Assembly (NCBI GenBank): GCA_963775295.1
Contig: CAVZIK010000006.1
Coordinates: 1,798,001-1,862,000, forward strand
Reading direction: 5' to 3'
Length of the DNA: 64,000 nucleotides
DNA from: JAMDEO01 sp963775295
Lineage (GTDB): Bacteria > Actinomycetota > Thermoleophilia > RBG-16-64-13
In this document: positions 50,498 to 58,683 of the stretch, one piece after another
How positions within the stretch are numbered: position 1 is the first letter of the stretch
Layout of the letters: every line of letters begins with the position of its first letter
The notes under the pieces: model-generated
Database searches by the model: none
What the model saw: the letters and a program-made list of their open reading frames with translations, nothing else
What the model was told of the DNA's origin: nothing
Position numbers and translations under genes: made by a program

Positions 50498-51736
50498 ATG
50501 AGCAATGATACCCACACAGGAGTGAAGGCCGAGAAGCTCGCGACCGCCCGCGTCCTCGCGGCCAATCCCGACATGATCCGAGTCCGGCCCGGAGCGGCGA
50601 CCTTCATGGCGCGGTACATGCGCAAGTTTCCGGCCAGGCGGTTCGGCGACAACCTGATTCTTCACTCGCACCTCCCACCGCTCACGAGTCGGGCCTACTC
50701 GCGTTTCGTGTCGCACCACTTGGTCAAGCGCCTACCCGGGTCTTCGCATGCGCAAATCGGGGTGACGAACGCTTGCCCGCAGGATTGTGAATACTGCTAC
50801 AACAAAGGTCGCGTGGGGCGACCGATGGACACGCCTACCATCTTGAGGGCTATCGACGACCTCAGGGACGCGGGCGTCGCCTGGCTGGGCCTCACCGGCG
50901 GTGAGCCGCTTCTGAATCCCGATCTTGCGGAGATCGTCGCTCACGGGTCACCGGACATGGCGGTCAAACTCTTCACCACCGGGGTGGGGCTCACCCCGCA
51001 ATCCGCCCGCGAGTTGGCGGAAGTAGGACTTTTCTCGGTGGCCGTCAGTCTCGACCATTGGGAACCCGCCCGCCACGACGCCTCCCGCCGCTACGAGGGT
51101 GCTTTCGAGGCTGCGCTTCGGGCCATTTCCATCTTCCAGCAGGTGCCGGGGTTGCACGTGAGCGTTTCGTCGGTACTCAGCCGGAAGGCGATCCGGAACG
51201 GCGACACGGAGAGGCTGGTGGCGTTTCTCGATTCTCTGGGCGTGCACGAGGCCTGGCTCAGCGAACTCAAGCCCACATTGCGCGACTTCTGGTCGGAGGA
51301 GAACGTCATTACCGAGGAGGACCGTAAATACCTGGCGCATCTGCAGGACGAACGCAACCGCGCGGTCCGCGATTCCGGCGGGGTGGTGATCAACTACCTC
51401 GGTCACTTCGAGGGATGCGAGAACTTCGGGTGCAACGCCGGCTGCAAGATGGTGTACGTGGACGCCTTTGGGGAAGTGAGCCCGTGTGTGTTCCTGCCCA
51501 TGTCGTTCGGTAACGTTCGCGAGCGGCCGCTGGCCGATATCCTGCAGGACATGCGCGACAAGTTCCCCGGGGAGTCCGCGTGCTTCGTCAACAGGAACTA
51601 TCAGGCGCTCGGCGCCGGTGAGGGCGCGAGTCTCCCCCTCGATCGAGAGCGAACCATCGACCTACTCGAAGGGGTGACGTTCGGCCCGCCGTCGGAGTTC
51701 AATCAGCGGCTGTACGGGAGGAGGGTTGCGGCATGA
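50498..51736 (+). CDS. Radical SAM/SPASM-type protein
   Basis: The 412-residue enzyme has the cluster motif C-P-Q-D-C-E-Y-C (Cys93, 97, 100), SAM motif L-T-G-G-E-P-L-L and a C-terminal Cys-rich segment C-E-N-F-G-C-N-A-G-C...G-E-V-S-P-C near 308-331 that resembles a SPASM or twitch auxiliary-cluster domain. It has no PqqD-like recognition domain. SPASM enzymes usually modify peptides or build peptide-derived cofactors; some act on small molecules. ATG 50498 is in a GAGGTGACGGG context. Its stop overlaps the next ATG (ATGA). It leads a coupled operon with a membrane protein, an unknown protein and a GMC oxidoreductase. Confidence 0.87.
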   Translation: MSNDTHTGVKAEKLATARVLAANPDMIRVRPGAATFMARYMRKFPARRFGDNLILHSHLPPLTSRAYSRFVSHHLVKRLPGSSHAQIGVTNACPQDCEYCYNKGRVGRPMDTPTILRAIDDLRDAGVAWLGLTGGEPLLNPDLAEIVAHGSPDMAVKLFTTGVGLTPQSARELAEVGLFSVAVSLDHWEPARHDASRRYEGAFEAALRAISIFQQVPGLHVSVSSVLSRKAIRNGDTERLVAFLDSLGVHEAWLSELKPTLRDFWSEENVITEEDRKYLAHLQDERNRAVRDSGGVVINYLGHFEGCENFGCNAGCKMVYVDAFGEVSPCVFLPMSFGNVRERPLADILQDMRDKFPGESACFVNRNYQALGAGEGASLPLDRERTIDLLEGVTFGPPSEFNQRLYGRRVAA

Positions 51737-52149
51737 CCGGCGCCCATTCAACTCGAATGGTGGGGACGGGCTTGGCGGTAACCTTCGCGGTCGTGGGCGT
51801 AATCTTCCTGGCGATTCCGGGCAAGGTGCTGGCCGCGTTCAACTGGCTGGCCGCCGGTCTGGATTGGCCCTTGTCCACGACGCAGCCTTACACGCTCTTC
51901 TTGGCGCTCGCCCTCGGCTACATGTACGTGGTGACGCTGCTTGCCTGGCAAATGGCGCGCCATCCGGAGATGCGGGTGTATCCGTGGCTGCTCGCCCAGG
52001 CGAAAGGAGCCAGTGCGGTGATCTGTCTGGGGCTGTTCGCACTTCAGGATCAGTATCTCCTCTATCTGGCCAACTTCGTGGTCGACGGCGCAATCGCCTC
52101 GTTCGTGTGGACGTTGTGCCTGCGGTCGCGGCCCAAAGAATCCCGATGA
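51733..52149 (+). CDS. Small four-helix membrane protein
   Basis: The 138-residue protein has four hydrophobic segments (about 10-35, 53-72, 85-102 and 106-130) and a basic C-terminus RSRPKESR, so it is predicted to lie in the cytoplasmic membrane. No family is recognised. It overlaps the radical SAM gene and the following gene by four bases each (ATGA at both ends), so it is made in fixed ratio with them. It may anchor the oxidoreductase or pass electrons to a quinone; this is inference from context only. Confidence 0.75.
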   Translation: MTGAHSTRMVGTGLAVTFAVVGVIFLAIPGKVLAAFNWLAAGLDWPLSTTQPYTLFLALALGYMYVVTLLAWQMARHPEMRVYPWLLAQAKGASAVICLGLFALQDQYLLYLANFVVDGAIASFVWTLCLRSRPKESR

Positions 52150-52700
52150 ACGTGCGTCTGGCCCTCTTCAGACCCGCCCTGGCTTCGGGTCTGAAGCTGC
52201 GCATGTTGAACGAGCTTGCGGTTGTGACGGCCCTGGCATTCCAGGTCGACGTACCGATATGGGCGGGCAGGACATTTCGCTCCCGGCTGACGGAATACGC
52301 TCGTTTTACCGCCGAACGAGCCGAACTGCTTGCGTCCACCGGGGACACCTCGGCGATCGAAGCGGCCAAAGAGCGTCTTCGGTCTGGTGCTCTCGACCTC
52401 GGAGCCTCCTTGCGGCGAACGCTTCACACTCGTAACGCGGAACAGGCCTTTGAGGCTCTGACCATCCTGTACGGCGGAATGGGGATAGACATGCGTGCAG
52501 AAGCCGACGGCGAGGTCGCCGTCGCTCGCTGCTTCTTCGCCGGCTTCTACCGCCCGGACGTCTGCCGGATCGTGGAGGCACTCGACCAAGGCTTGGTCTC
52601 CGGTCTGTTCGACGGCGCGTCGCTCGAGTTCAGCCGGCGTCTCACCGAAGGCCGATCGCAGTGCCGAGCCTGCCTGCGTCTCGCCGAGGCCGAAGCGTGA
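52146..52700 (+). CDS. Unknown protein, possibly L-2-amino-thiazoline-4-carboxylate hydrolase-like
   Basis: A 184-residue protein. Its C-terminal half has the pattern C-F-F-A-G-F-Y-R-P-D-V-C-R-I-V-E-A-L-D-Q-G, then S-G-L-F-D-G-A-S-L, and the end G-R-S-Q-C-R-A-C. This resembles the cysteine-rich C-terminal part of ATC-hydrolase-like or V4R-like families. The match is loose and function is not claimed. ATG 52146 overlaps the membrane-protein stop; the longer frame from 51726 is a shadow. It is followed directly by the GMC oxidoreductase gene with a GTGA overlap. Four cysteines in the last 50 residues could bind a metal or cluster. Confidence 0.7.
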   Translation: MNVRLALFRPALASGLKLRMLNELAVVTALAFQVDVPIWAGRTFRSRLTEYARFTAERAELLASTGDTSAIEAAKERLRSGALDLGASLRRTLHTRNAEQAFEALTILYGGMGIDMRAEADGEVAVARCFFAGFYRPDVCRIVEALDQGLVSGLFDGASLEFSRRLTEGRSQCRACLRLAEAEA

Positions 52701-54004
52701 AGCGCGCGATCGTGATCGGTAGCGCCGCCGGGGGAGCGATGGCCGCCCGGGAACTGGCGGCCGCGTTCGATGTCACAGTGGTCGAGGCAGGGCCCGAGTT
52801 CAAACCCTTCGGCGGCAATCTCGAGCGTCTCGCCAGGATCCGCTCGTCGGGGCTGTTCATCGATCCGCGGATGATCCGGGCCCTGTTTCCCGTCATGCAC
52901 GTGAAGATGGTCGCAGACCGCATGGCCTTGGTGTACGGCGTCGCGACGGGAGGGACTACCACTCTTGCCACCGCCAACGCGCTCCGTTGTGACGACGAAC
53001 TGCAGCGCATAGGCATCGACCTGGGACCTGAGTTCGACGCCCTTTTCTCCGAACTGCCCATTTCCACCGAGCACGAGCGGCGATGGCGGCCGGTCACCCG
53101 GGAATTGTTCTCAGCCTGCGACACGCTCGGTCTGAAGCCCGCGGTGACCCCGAAGTTGGTTGACGACTCGCGTTGCGTGCGGTGCGGCCGCTGCGTGCTG
53201 GGCTGCGGCACCGGGGCCAAATGGGACAGCCGGAATCATCTTCGGCAGGCAGTAGCGCGGGGTGCCTCCCTGCTCACGGGTGTGAAGGCCGAACGGCTGC
53301 TGGCGGAGACGTCTACAGGAAGCACCGGTAGGGCCACCGGGGTCCTTGTCCGTCGCAAGGGACACACCGAGGTCATTTCCGCTGATCTGGTCGTCCTCGC
53401 CGCCGGCGGCTTGGGAACTCCGGCCATCCTGGCGAGATCGGGGCTGCCGGCCCAGGACCGCCTCTTCGTCGACCCGGTGCTCTGCGTCGCCGCGCCTGCC
53501 GAAGGCTGTCTCTCCGATCGAGAAGTGCCCATGCCCTTCTATGTCCAGGGCGACGGCTACATCATCTCGCCCTACTTCGACTACCTAAGTTTCTTCTTCG
53601 AACGGACCTGGAGGCGTCCCCGCCACGACATCGTGTCGCTCATGATCAAGTTCGCCGACTCGGAGACCGGTTCCGTGAGTGCCCGGCAGAAGCTGTCCAA
53701 GGGCTTGAGTTCGCGCGACAAGCGACGGATGGCTTCTGCTTCCGAGTCCTGCGTGGAGATCCTCACGCGTTTCGGCGCCCGCCGGGATTCCGTGTTCCTG
53801 GGAATGCTGAACGGCGGTCACCCGGGCGGCACCATGCCGCTCACGGGACTGGAACGCGATCACCTGCATGCCGACGAGCTTCCGGCAAACGTCTACGTCG
53901 CCGATGCTTCGCTCTTGCCGCGGTCTCTCGGAAAGCCGCCCAGTCTCACCATCATGGCCCTGGCCAGGCGGGTAGCCAGCGTCTGCAAGGAGCGCTTTGC
54001 CTGA
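52697..54004 (+). CDS. GMC-type FAD oxidoreductase with a four-Cys cluster motif
   Basis: The 435-residue flavoprotein begins K-R-A-I-V-I-G-S-A-A-G-G-A-M-A-A-R-E-L, an FAD dinucleotide-binding fold. V-A-T-G-G-T-T-T-L follows, and a late G-T-M-P-L...L-P-A-N-V-Y-V-A-D-A-S-L-L-P segment is typical of GMC oxidoreductases. An insertion at 160-170 (C-V-R-C-G-R-C-V-L-G-C, CxxCxxCxxxC) looks like a [4Fe-4S] site. The usual GMC active-site His/Asn pair is not evident; N-G-G-H-P-G-G may supply the His. GTG 52697 overlaps the preceding stop. It is last in the four-gene coupled operon and may oxidise the product of the radical SAM enzyme. Confidence 0.85.
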   Translation: MKRAIVIGSAAGGAMAARELAAAFDVTVVEAGPEFKPFGGNLERLARIRSSGLFIDPRMIRALFPVMHVKMVADRMALVYGVATGGTTTLATANALRCDDELQRIGIDLGPEFDALFSELPISTEHERRWRPVTRELFSACDTLGLKPAVTPKLVDDSRCVRCGRCVLGCGTGAKWDSRNHLRQAVARGASLLTGVKAERLLAETSTGSTGRATGVLVRRKGHTEVISADLVVLAAGGLGTPAILARSGLPAQDRLFVDPVLCVAAPAEGCLSDREVPMPFYVQGDGYIISPYFDYLSFFFERTWRRPRHDIVSLMIKFADSETGSVSARQKLSKGLSSRDKRRMASASESCVEILTRFGARRDSVFLGMLNGGHPGGTMPLTGLERDHLHADELPANVYVADASLLPRSLGKPPSLTIMALARRVASVCKERFA

Positions 54005-54084
54005 GGCGCGACTCCCTCCTGCGGCCGGCGGCTTCCAGCGCAACCGCTCTTCGTCGTATAGTGCTGTAGGAGATCAGCCAAGGA

Positions 54085-55233
54085 TTGGGGCAGGCGTTGA
54101 GACATCTCCGTTGGTGGCTGTCGGGTTTCGGCATCCTTGTGGCCGCGGCGGCAGTCGCGGCCGTGGTGGTTTTGGTGGTTCCGCATTTTGGCGGCAATGG
54201 CGGTCCGCGGGTGGTGGGCCTTCTCGGCTCGCCCAACAACTGGGCCGAAGTGCGCGCGCCCAAGGGATCCACTCCCCCTCCGCGGGACAACGCCTGCATG
54301 GTCTACGATCCGGCGATAGACCGCGTGCTTCTCTTCGGTGGCAACAGCCCGCTGGGGAACGACACCTGGTCCTACGACCTCGACTCGAACACCTGGACCA
54401 ACATGCAGCCTGCCGGACCCGCGCCTATGGCTCGCTACGGTCCCGCTCAAGCCGTCCTGGCCGTCCCTGGATCGTATCTGAACGGCCGAGTGGTCATGTT
54501 TGGGGGCTACAACAGGGAGAAAAGCCTCTCCTTGAACGACACCTGGATGTACGACCCAACGGAGAACAGGTGGCAAATCGTCATCGCGAGCGACGAGAAT
54601 TCACACGCGCTTCCCACTCCGCGCCTGGGGGCGAGCATGGAATACGATCCGGCATCGGGCCTGGTCTTCATGTTCGGAGGATGGAACGCCGCGAAGTACA
54701 AGCTCTTCAACGATCTCTGGGCCTACGACCCGGTTAAGAACACCTGGACCCAGCTCGAGCCCGACGGCCCGCTGCCGCCTGTGCGCGACGGCTCGGGCTT
54801 CGTCCGGGACCCCAAGACCGGAAAGATCGTTCTCTTTGCGGGGGTGGGCTTCGATTCCGCCCGCAATTTGGTCGAGTTGGGCGACACATGGACGTATGAT
54901 CCTATGAGCAATGCGTGGACGGAACTCTCGCCGGCGACCGCTCCGAGCCCTCGCGACGGCATGTTCATGGTCTCCGACCCGGGTCATGGACTCATGCTCC
55001 TCTTCGGCGGCGGCGAGGAGGGCGACAACGTCAAGAACGACACCTGGGCCTACGACCCGGCGGCGAACACCTGGAGAAACCTCAACCCTACCGGCTTGCT
55101 GCCGTCGGCCCGTATGAACTACAACATGGTCTTCGACAGCAAGCGCGGTCGCGTGGTCCTATTCGCCGGCGCCTACGACCACTGGAACGTGCTCCTGGGC
55201 GATACCTGGATCTACACTCCTCCGGGAGTCTAA
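54085..55233 (+). CDS. Membrane-anchored Kelch-repeat beta-propeller protein
   Basis: The 382-residue protein has an N-terminal anchor (about 12-35, G-F-G-I-L-V-A-A-A-A-V-A-A-V-V-V-L-V-V) and then at least five Kelch repeats of the form Y-D-P-x-x-x-R-V-L-L-F-G-G...N-D-T-W-x-Y-D-x-x-x-N-T-W. It should form an extracytoplasmic propeller that binds a partner or glycan. The start is a TTG 12 bases after AGGAG; a second TTG lies four codons on. It follows the GMC gene by 80 bases, so membership of that operon is possible. It converges with the ABC permease, the two stops overlapping by four bases. Confidence 0.85.
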   Translation: MGQALRHLRWWLSGFGILVAAAAVAAVVVLVVPHFGGNGGPRVVGLLGSPNNWAEVRAPKGSTPPPRDNACMVYDPAIDRVLLFGGNSPLGNDTWSYDLDSNTWTNMQPAGPAPMARYGPAQAVLAVPGSYLNGRVVMFGGYNREKSLSLNDTWMYDPTENRWQIVIASDENSHALPTPRLGASMEYDPASGLVFMFGGWNAAKYKLFNDLWAYDPVKNTWTQLEPDGPLPPVRDGSGFVRDPKTGKIVLFAGVGFDSARNLVELGDTWTYDPMSNAWTELSPATAPSPRDGMFMVSDPGHGLMLLFGGGEEGDNVKNDTWAYDPAANTWRNLNPTGLLPSARMNYNMVFDSKRGRVVLFAGAYDHWNVLLGDTWIYTPPGV

Positions 55234-56006
55234 ATCGACCTCCGGTAGACGCGGAACGCCCGTGCCGCCAGCCAGGCGCAGACTAGAAGGAAGGCAAGCA
55301 ACGCCAACATCCGCGGCCAGATGATGTTCCAGTCCGGGGTGGCCAGCAGCGCCTCCCGGCCCGAGACCACCGCCCAGTCCACCGGGTTGTAGCGGGCGAT
55401 GGCCTGCATCCAACCGGGCATGAGGTTCGGTGCCATGAACACCGAGGACAAGAAGGTCAACGGCAGGAGCACGAAGTTCGAGGCCGCGATCATGGTCTCC
55501 TCGCGTCGCGATAGCACGGCGATGGAGTTTGAGAGTCCGCCTATGCCTGTGCCGAGCATGACCGACCCGACCACCAGCACCAGGATCCCCACGAATCCGC
55601 CGGGGAATTTCGCGCCGATGATCAGCGCCAATACCAGGATGATCGCCGACTGCACCACCGCGACGAGCGCGCCCTGGATAAGCCGGCCCCATATCAACGC
55701 GCCCGGTCGGACGGGGGAGACCAGGAAGCGGTCGATGATGCCGTGGTTGATGTCGTCGATGAGACCCATGCCGCTCCAACCGGCCGAGAACAGGGCGGTC
55801 ATCACCACGATGCCGGGGGTGAGGAAGTCGACGTAGGAGCCGGTGCCGAATCCCGGCAGCTCCACGATCCTGCGGAAAAGCGCCCCGTAGAGCAGCAGCC
55901 ACACGATCGGCTGGACGAGGCTGATGAGGATCCATGCCGGCTGGCGGAAAAGGTTCATGAGATGCCGTTTGGTCATGAACCAGGAGTGGGCGAGGGTGGC
56001 GGTCAT
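55230..56006 (-). CDS. ABC-2 type permease, DrrB-like
   Basis: The 258-residue permease has six predicted helices and the ABC-2 pattern (FRQPAWILISLVQPIVWLLLYGALF; LLPLTFLSSVFMAPNLMPGWMQAIARYNPVDW). This matches daunorubicin/antibiotic exporter permeases such as DrrB. Its ATG overlaps the ATPase stop (ATGA). Its stop overlaps that of the convergent Kelch gene. It exports a hydrophobic compound or lipid with the DrrA-like partner. Confidence 0.92.
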   Translation of the reverse strand: MTATLAHSWFMTKRHLMNLFRQPAWILISLVQPIVWLLLYGALFRRIVELPGFGTGSYVDFLTPGIVVMTALFSAGWSGMGLIDDINHGIIDRFLVSPVRPGALIWGRLIQGALVAVVQSAIILVLALIIGAKFPGGFVGILVLVVGSVMLGTGIGGLSNSIAVLSRREETMIAASNFVLLPLTFLSSVFMAPNLMPGWMQAIARYNPVDWAVVSGREALLATPDWNIIWPRMLALLAFLLVCAWLAARAFRVYRRSI

Positions 56007-56971
56007 TTCTTCACCTCCGAGTCGGCCTGGGCAAACGCCCGACCGGCGTGGCGTAGATACACGTCGTCAAGGGAGGGCCGGGACACGGTGACCGACTGGA
56101 CAATCATGCCCTCCGCCTCCAGTTCGGCGATGGCCAGGGGCAGAGCGCGCGCACCCACGTCGGCCCGGGCGCGTACGGTCCGCTCCTCCACGCCGACCTC
56201 GCTCACTCCCGCCACCCGAGCCAGCACTTCGCGCACTCGCTCCAGCCGCCCCGGCGCTTCCAGTTGCATGACGATGGCATCTCCCTGCAGCTCGCTCTTG
56301 AGCTCGTCCGGAGTGCCCTCGGCCACCACTTTTCCCTTGTCCACGATGGCCAAGCGCTGGGCGAGTCTGTCCGCCTCCTCCAGGTAGTGCGTGGTCAGGA
56401 GGATGGTGAGGCCTTCGTCGCCGGCCAGATGGGCCATCTCGGTCCACATGTCCACCCGGGCCTCGGGGTCGAGGCCGGTGGTGGGCTCGTCGAGGAAAAG
56501 TACTTGGGGACGGTGCATGAGCCCCACGGCCACGTCCAGCTTGCGCTTCATGCCGCCGGAGTAGGTCCGCACCACCCGCTTGCCCGCTTCGGCGATGCCC
56601 AGCCGCTCCAGCAGTTCGTCTGCGCGGCTGTTGAGCGTACCGCCTGACATGCCGTAGACCCGGCCCTGCAGGATGAGGTTCTCGCGCCCGGTGGCGTTGA
56701 CGTCCAGCCCGGAATTCTGGGCCACGACCCCGATCATTTTTCGCACCTTCGCCGGTTCGCGCAGCACGCTGAGTCCGCCGACCCACGCCTCCCCGGAGTC
56801 GGGGTGGGACAGCGTGGTGAGTATCTTCACCGCGGTCGACTTGCCCGCTCCGTTCGGTCCCAGCAACCCGAACACCGTCCCCGGCGCGGCCACCAGGCTG
56901 ACGCCGTCCAAGGCCCGTATGCCTCCCCGGTAGGTCTTGACCAGATCCCGGGCTTCTATCGCATTGTCCAT
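56003..56971 (-). CDS. DrrA-like ABC exporter ATPase
   Basis: The 322-residue ATPase has Walker A G-P-N-G-A-G-K-S-T, Q-loop V-A-Q-N-S-G-L-D, signature Y-S-G-G-M-K-R-K, Walker B L-F-L-D-E-P-T-T-G-L-D-P and H-loop T-T-H-Y-L-E-E-A. The C-terminal extension (about 230-322) is characteristic of DrrA/CcmA-type ATPases. ATG 56971 follows GAAGGGA; the frame upstream to 57007 is not used. It is coupled to the permease gene. A minus-strand promoter at 57009-57038 reads into it and is shared back-to-back with the MarR-fusion gene, its probable regulator. Confidence 0.93.
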   Translation of the reverse strand: MDNAIEARDLVKTYRGGIRALDGVSLVAAPGTVFGLLGPNGAGKSTAVKILTTLSHPDSGEAWVGGLSVLREPAKVRKMIGVVAQNSGLDVNATGRENLILQGRVYGMSGGTLNSRADELLERLGIAEAGKRVVRTYSGGMKRKLDVAVGLMHRPQVLFLDEPTTGLDPEARVDMWTEMAHLAGDEGLTILLTTHYLEEADRLAQRLAIVDKGKVVAEGTPDELKSELQGDAIVMQLEAPGRLERVREVLARVAGVSEVGVEERTVRARADVGARALPLAIAELEAEGMIVQSVTVSRPSLDDVYLRHAGRAFAQADSEVKK

Positions 56972-57008
56972 ATGGGGTTTCCCTTCGTGATCTCGAATCC
57001 TGAGCAAT

Positions 57009-57038
57009 AGTTTAGGCAGAGTCTCTTTCGATTGTCAA
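57009..57038 (-). promoter_or_regulatory. Promoter for the DrrAB-like operon
   Basis: On the minus strand TTGACA (complement of 57033-57038) is followed after 18 bases by TAAACT (complement of 57009-57014), which lies 38 bases upstream of the ATPase ATG. It is back-to-back with the MarR-gene promoter, four bases separating the two -35 boxes. Confidence 0.65.
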
Positions 57039-57042
57039 ACAG

Positions 57043-57071
57043 TTGCATGATTAAAAAGTATCTGTTATAAA
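57043..57071 (+). promoter_or_regulatory. Promoter for the MarR-fusion gene
   Basis: TTGCAT (57043-57048), a 17-base spacer and TATAAA (57066-57071) make a good sigma-70-type promoter 33 bases before the ATG at 57104. The A/T-rich block stands out from the G+C-rich surroundings. Confidence 0.7.
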
Positions 57072-57103
57072 AAGGATGATCACGTTCAAGAAGGGAGGTG
57101 CCC

Positions 57104-58225
57104 ATGGCACCGGGTAACGACACGCGAACTGAACTCATCGAGGAAGTGGGCCTGGAATTCACCGAACTGCGCCAGGCGGCCGACAGGCTGGACGAGGCGG
57201 TGGCGGCTCTGTACGGACTCAACCGCACCGACCTGCGCTGCCTGGGCATCCTGTATCGACGGGGGAGAGTGACCGCGGGCGAACTGGCCGAAGAGAGCGG
57301 ACTCACTCCTGGAGCCATCACTACCGCGCTCGACCGGCTGGAGAAGAGCGGCTATGCCAACCGAGTGGCCGATCCGGAAGACCGGCGCCGCGTGCTGGTG
57401 CTCTCGACAGTCGCCGCGCGCGAGGTCGGCGCGCGCCTCTACGGCGAGGTGGAGGTGGCCGGTCACCGTCTACTCGAGCCGCGAAGCGCGGACGAACTCA
57501 CGGCCATTCGAGACTACCTGCGGGGGACCCGCCAGGTCTACGAGTCTCAAACGGGGCAGATCGCCGTCACCCTTTCGGGCGGAGAAGCTGTGTCGGCCGA
57601 GGGCGGCGCTGGAGAGAACCTGGAATTCTCGGCTCCTCTCGCGAAGGTTGACCGCGCCAGCTTCTATTTCGTCAAAGGGATCTCCCGGCTTTCCCTCCGT
57701 GGTGACCCCACGCTCAAGGACCTCTACCGCGGCCGGTTTGACGGTCAGGCCCCCGAGGTGAGCGTGCGGGGAAACACCGTGGCCATGCAGTACAAGCGCC
57801 GGTTCAGTCCGTTCACCTGGGGCGCCCAATCGTCCGACGTCACCCTGAACGCGAACATCCCCTGGTCGATAACGCTGAAGGGTGGCCTGTCCAGCCTCAG
57901 CGCCGACCTGCGCACCCTGCGGATCGAATCGCTCGAAATCAGCGGCGGGGCGAGCGAGGTAGAGGTCTGGTTGCCTGCGGCCCAAGGGAAGGTGCCGGTA
58001 CGTCTGTCCGGCGGCGCGAGCAACGTGACGCTGCACCGCCCCGCGGGCGTGGCCATGCGCGCGGACATGAACGGCGGAGCCAGCCAGCTCATCTTCGACG
58101 GCCAACGCGCGAGCGCGCTGGGGAGTAGGACTCACTTTGAGACTCCCGGCATCAATGAGGCCGCCGATCGGTACGAGGTGTCGTTTTCCGGGGGGGCCAG
58201 TCAGATCACGATTGATGTGGTGTAG
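57104..58225 (+). CDS. MarR-type regulator fused to a DUF4097-like beta-helix domain
   Basis: The 373-residue protein has a MarR winged helix in residues 1-135 (L-N-R-T-D-L-R-C-L-G-I-L, G-E-L-A-E-E-S-G-L-T-P-G-A-I-T-T-A-L-D-R-L-E, wing V-A-D-P-E-D-R-R-R-V-L-V-L-S). About 40 linker residues follow, then a repeat-rich beta domain with four G-G-A-S turns, as in I-S-G-G-A-S-E-V-E-V and M-N-G-G-A-S-Q-L-I-F. That pattern is like the right-handed beta-helix of DUF4097/LiaF-type envelope-stress proteins. No signal peptide or helix separates them, so both parts are cytoplasmic. ATG 57104 follows GGGAGG; the GTG at 57098 is inside that site. It probably controls the divergent DrrAB exporter. Confidence 0.85.
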   Translation: MAPGNDTRTELIEEVGLEFTELRQAADRLDEAVAALYGLNRTDLRCLGILYRRGRVTAGELAEESGLTPGAITTALDRLEKSGYANRVADPEDRRRVLVLSTVAAREVGARLYGEVEVAGHRLLEPRSADELTAIRDYLRGTRQVYESQTGQIAVTLSGGEAVSAEGGAGENLEFSAPLAKVDRASFYFVKGISRLSLRGDPTLKDLYRGRFDGQAPEVSVRGNTVAMQYKRRFSPFTWGAQSSDVTLNANIPWSITLKGGLSSLSADLRTLRIESLEISGGASEVEVWLPAAQGKVPVRLSGGASNVTLHRPAGVAMRADMNGGASQLIFDGQRASALGSRTHFETPGINEAADRYEVSFSGGASQITIDVV

Positions 58226-58356
58226 GGAGGGCGCGAAGACCCGGAAGCTTTCCGCCAAGCAACAAATAGTTGTATTGTGGCCTCGCGCCATGTAATGACC
58301 AGACGCATCCCGGACATTCCAGGGATGTAGGAGTCGTCGCAATGCGAGGGGGAAGC

Positions 58357-58683
58357 ATGACGGACTACGATCCCATGGCGCCGAGCCCAATCTCCAGCCG
58401 GCGTTGGAGTCCTTATAGCTCTGTCGGTCGTGGCCTGGTCGCCGCGGTAGCCCTCATCGCTGCATCGCGCTCGGCTGGTTATGCCATCGTGGGTGTCGCC
58501 ATTCTTCTCGCCATGTGGGCTCGAGTGGGTCAGGCTGGCTTTCAGCACAAGCAGACCACGGTCGAACTGTGGAAACTAAGATCGGGGAGGGAAGTGCCCA
58601 AGATCCAATCGGAAGGCGTCGGGACGCGCAGATTCGACCCGCCAATAGACATGGAAGGAAACCCGGAGAAGTTCTCATGGTGA
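58357..58683 (+). CDS. Small membrane protein, unknown
   Basis: The 108-residue protein has a Ser/Pro-rich N-terminus, two hydrophobic stretches (about 30-45 and 46-60, possibly one hairpin) and a charged C-terminal tail ending N-P-E-K-F-S-W. No family is recognised. ATG 58357 follows AGGGGGAAGC; an upstream ATG at 58342 is less well placed. It overlaps the next gene by seven bases, so the pair is probably coexpressed. Confidence 0.6.
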   Translation: MTDYDPMAPSPISSRRWSPYSSVGRGLVAAVALIAASRSAGYAIVGVAILLAMWARVGQAGFQHKQTTVELWKLRSGREVPKIQSEGVGTRRFDPPIDMEGNPEKFSW

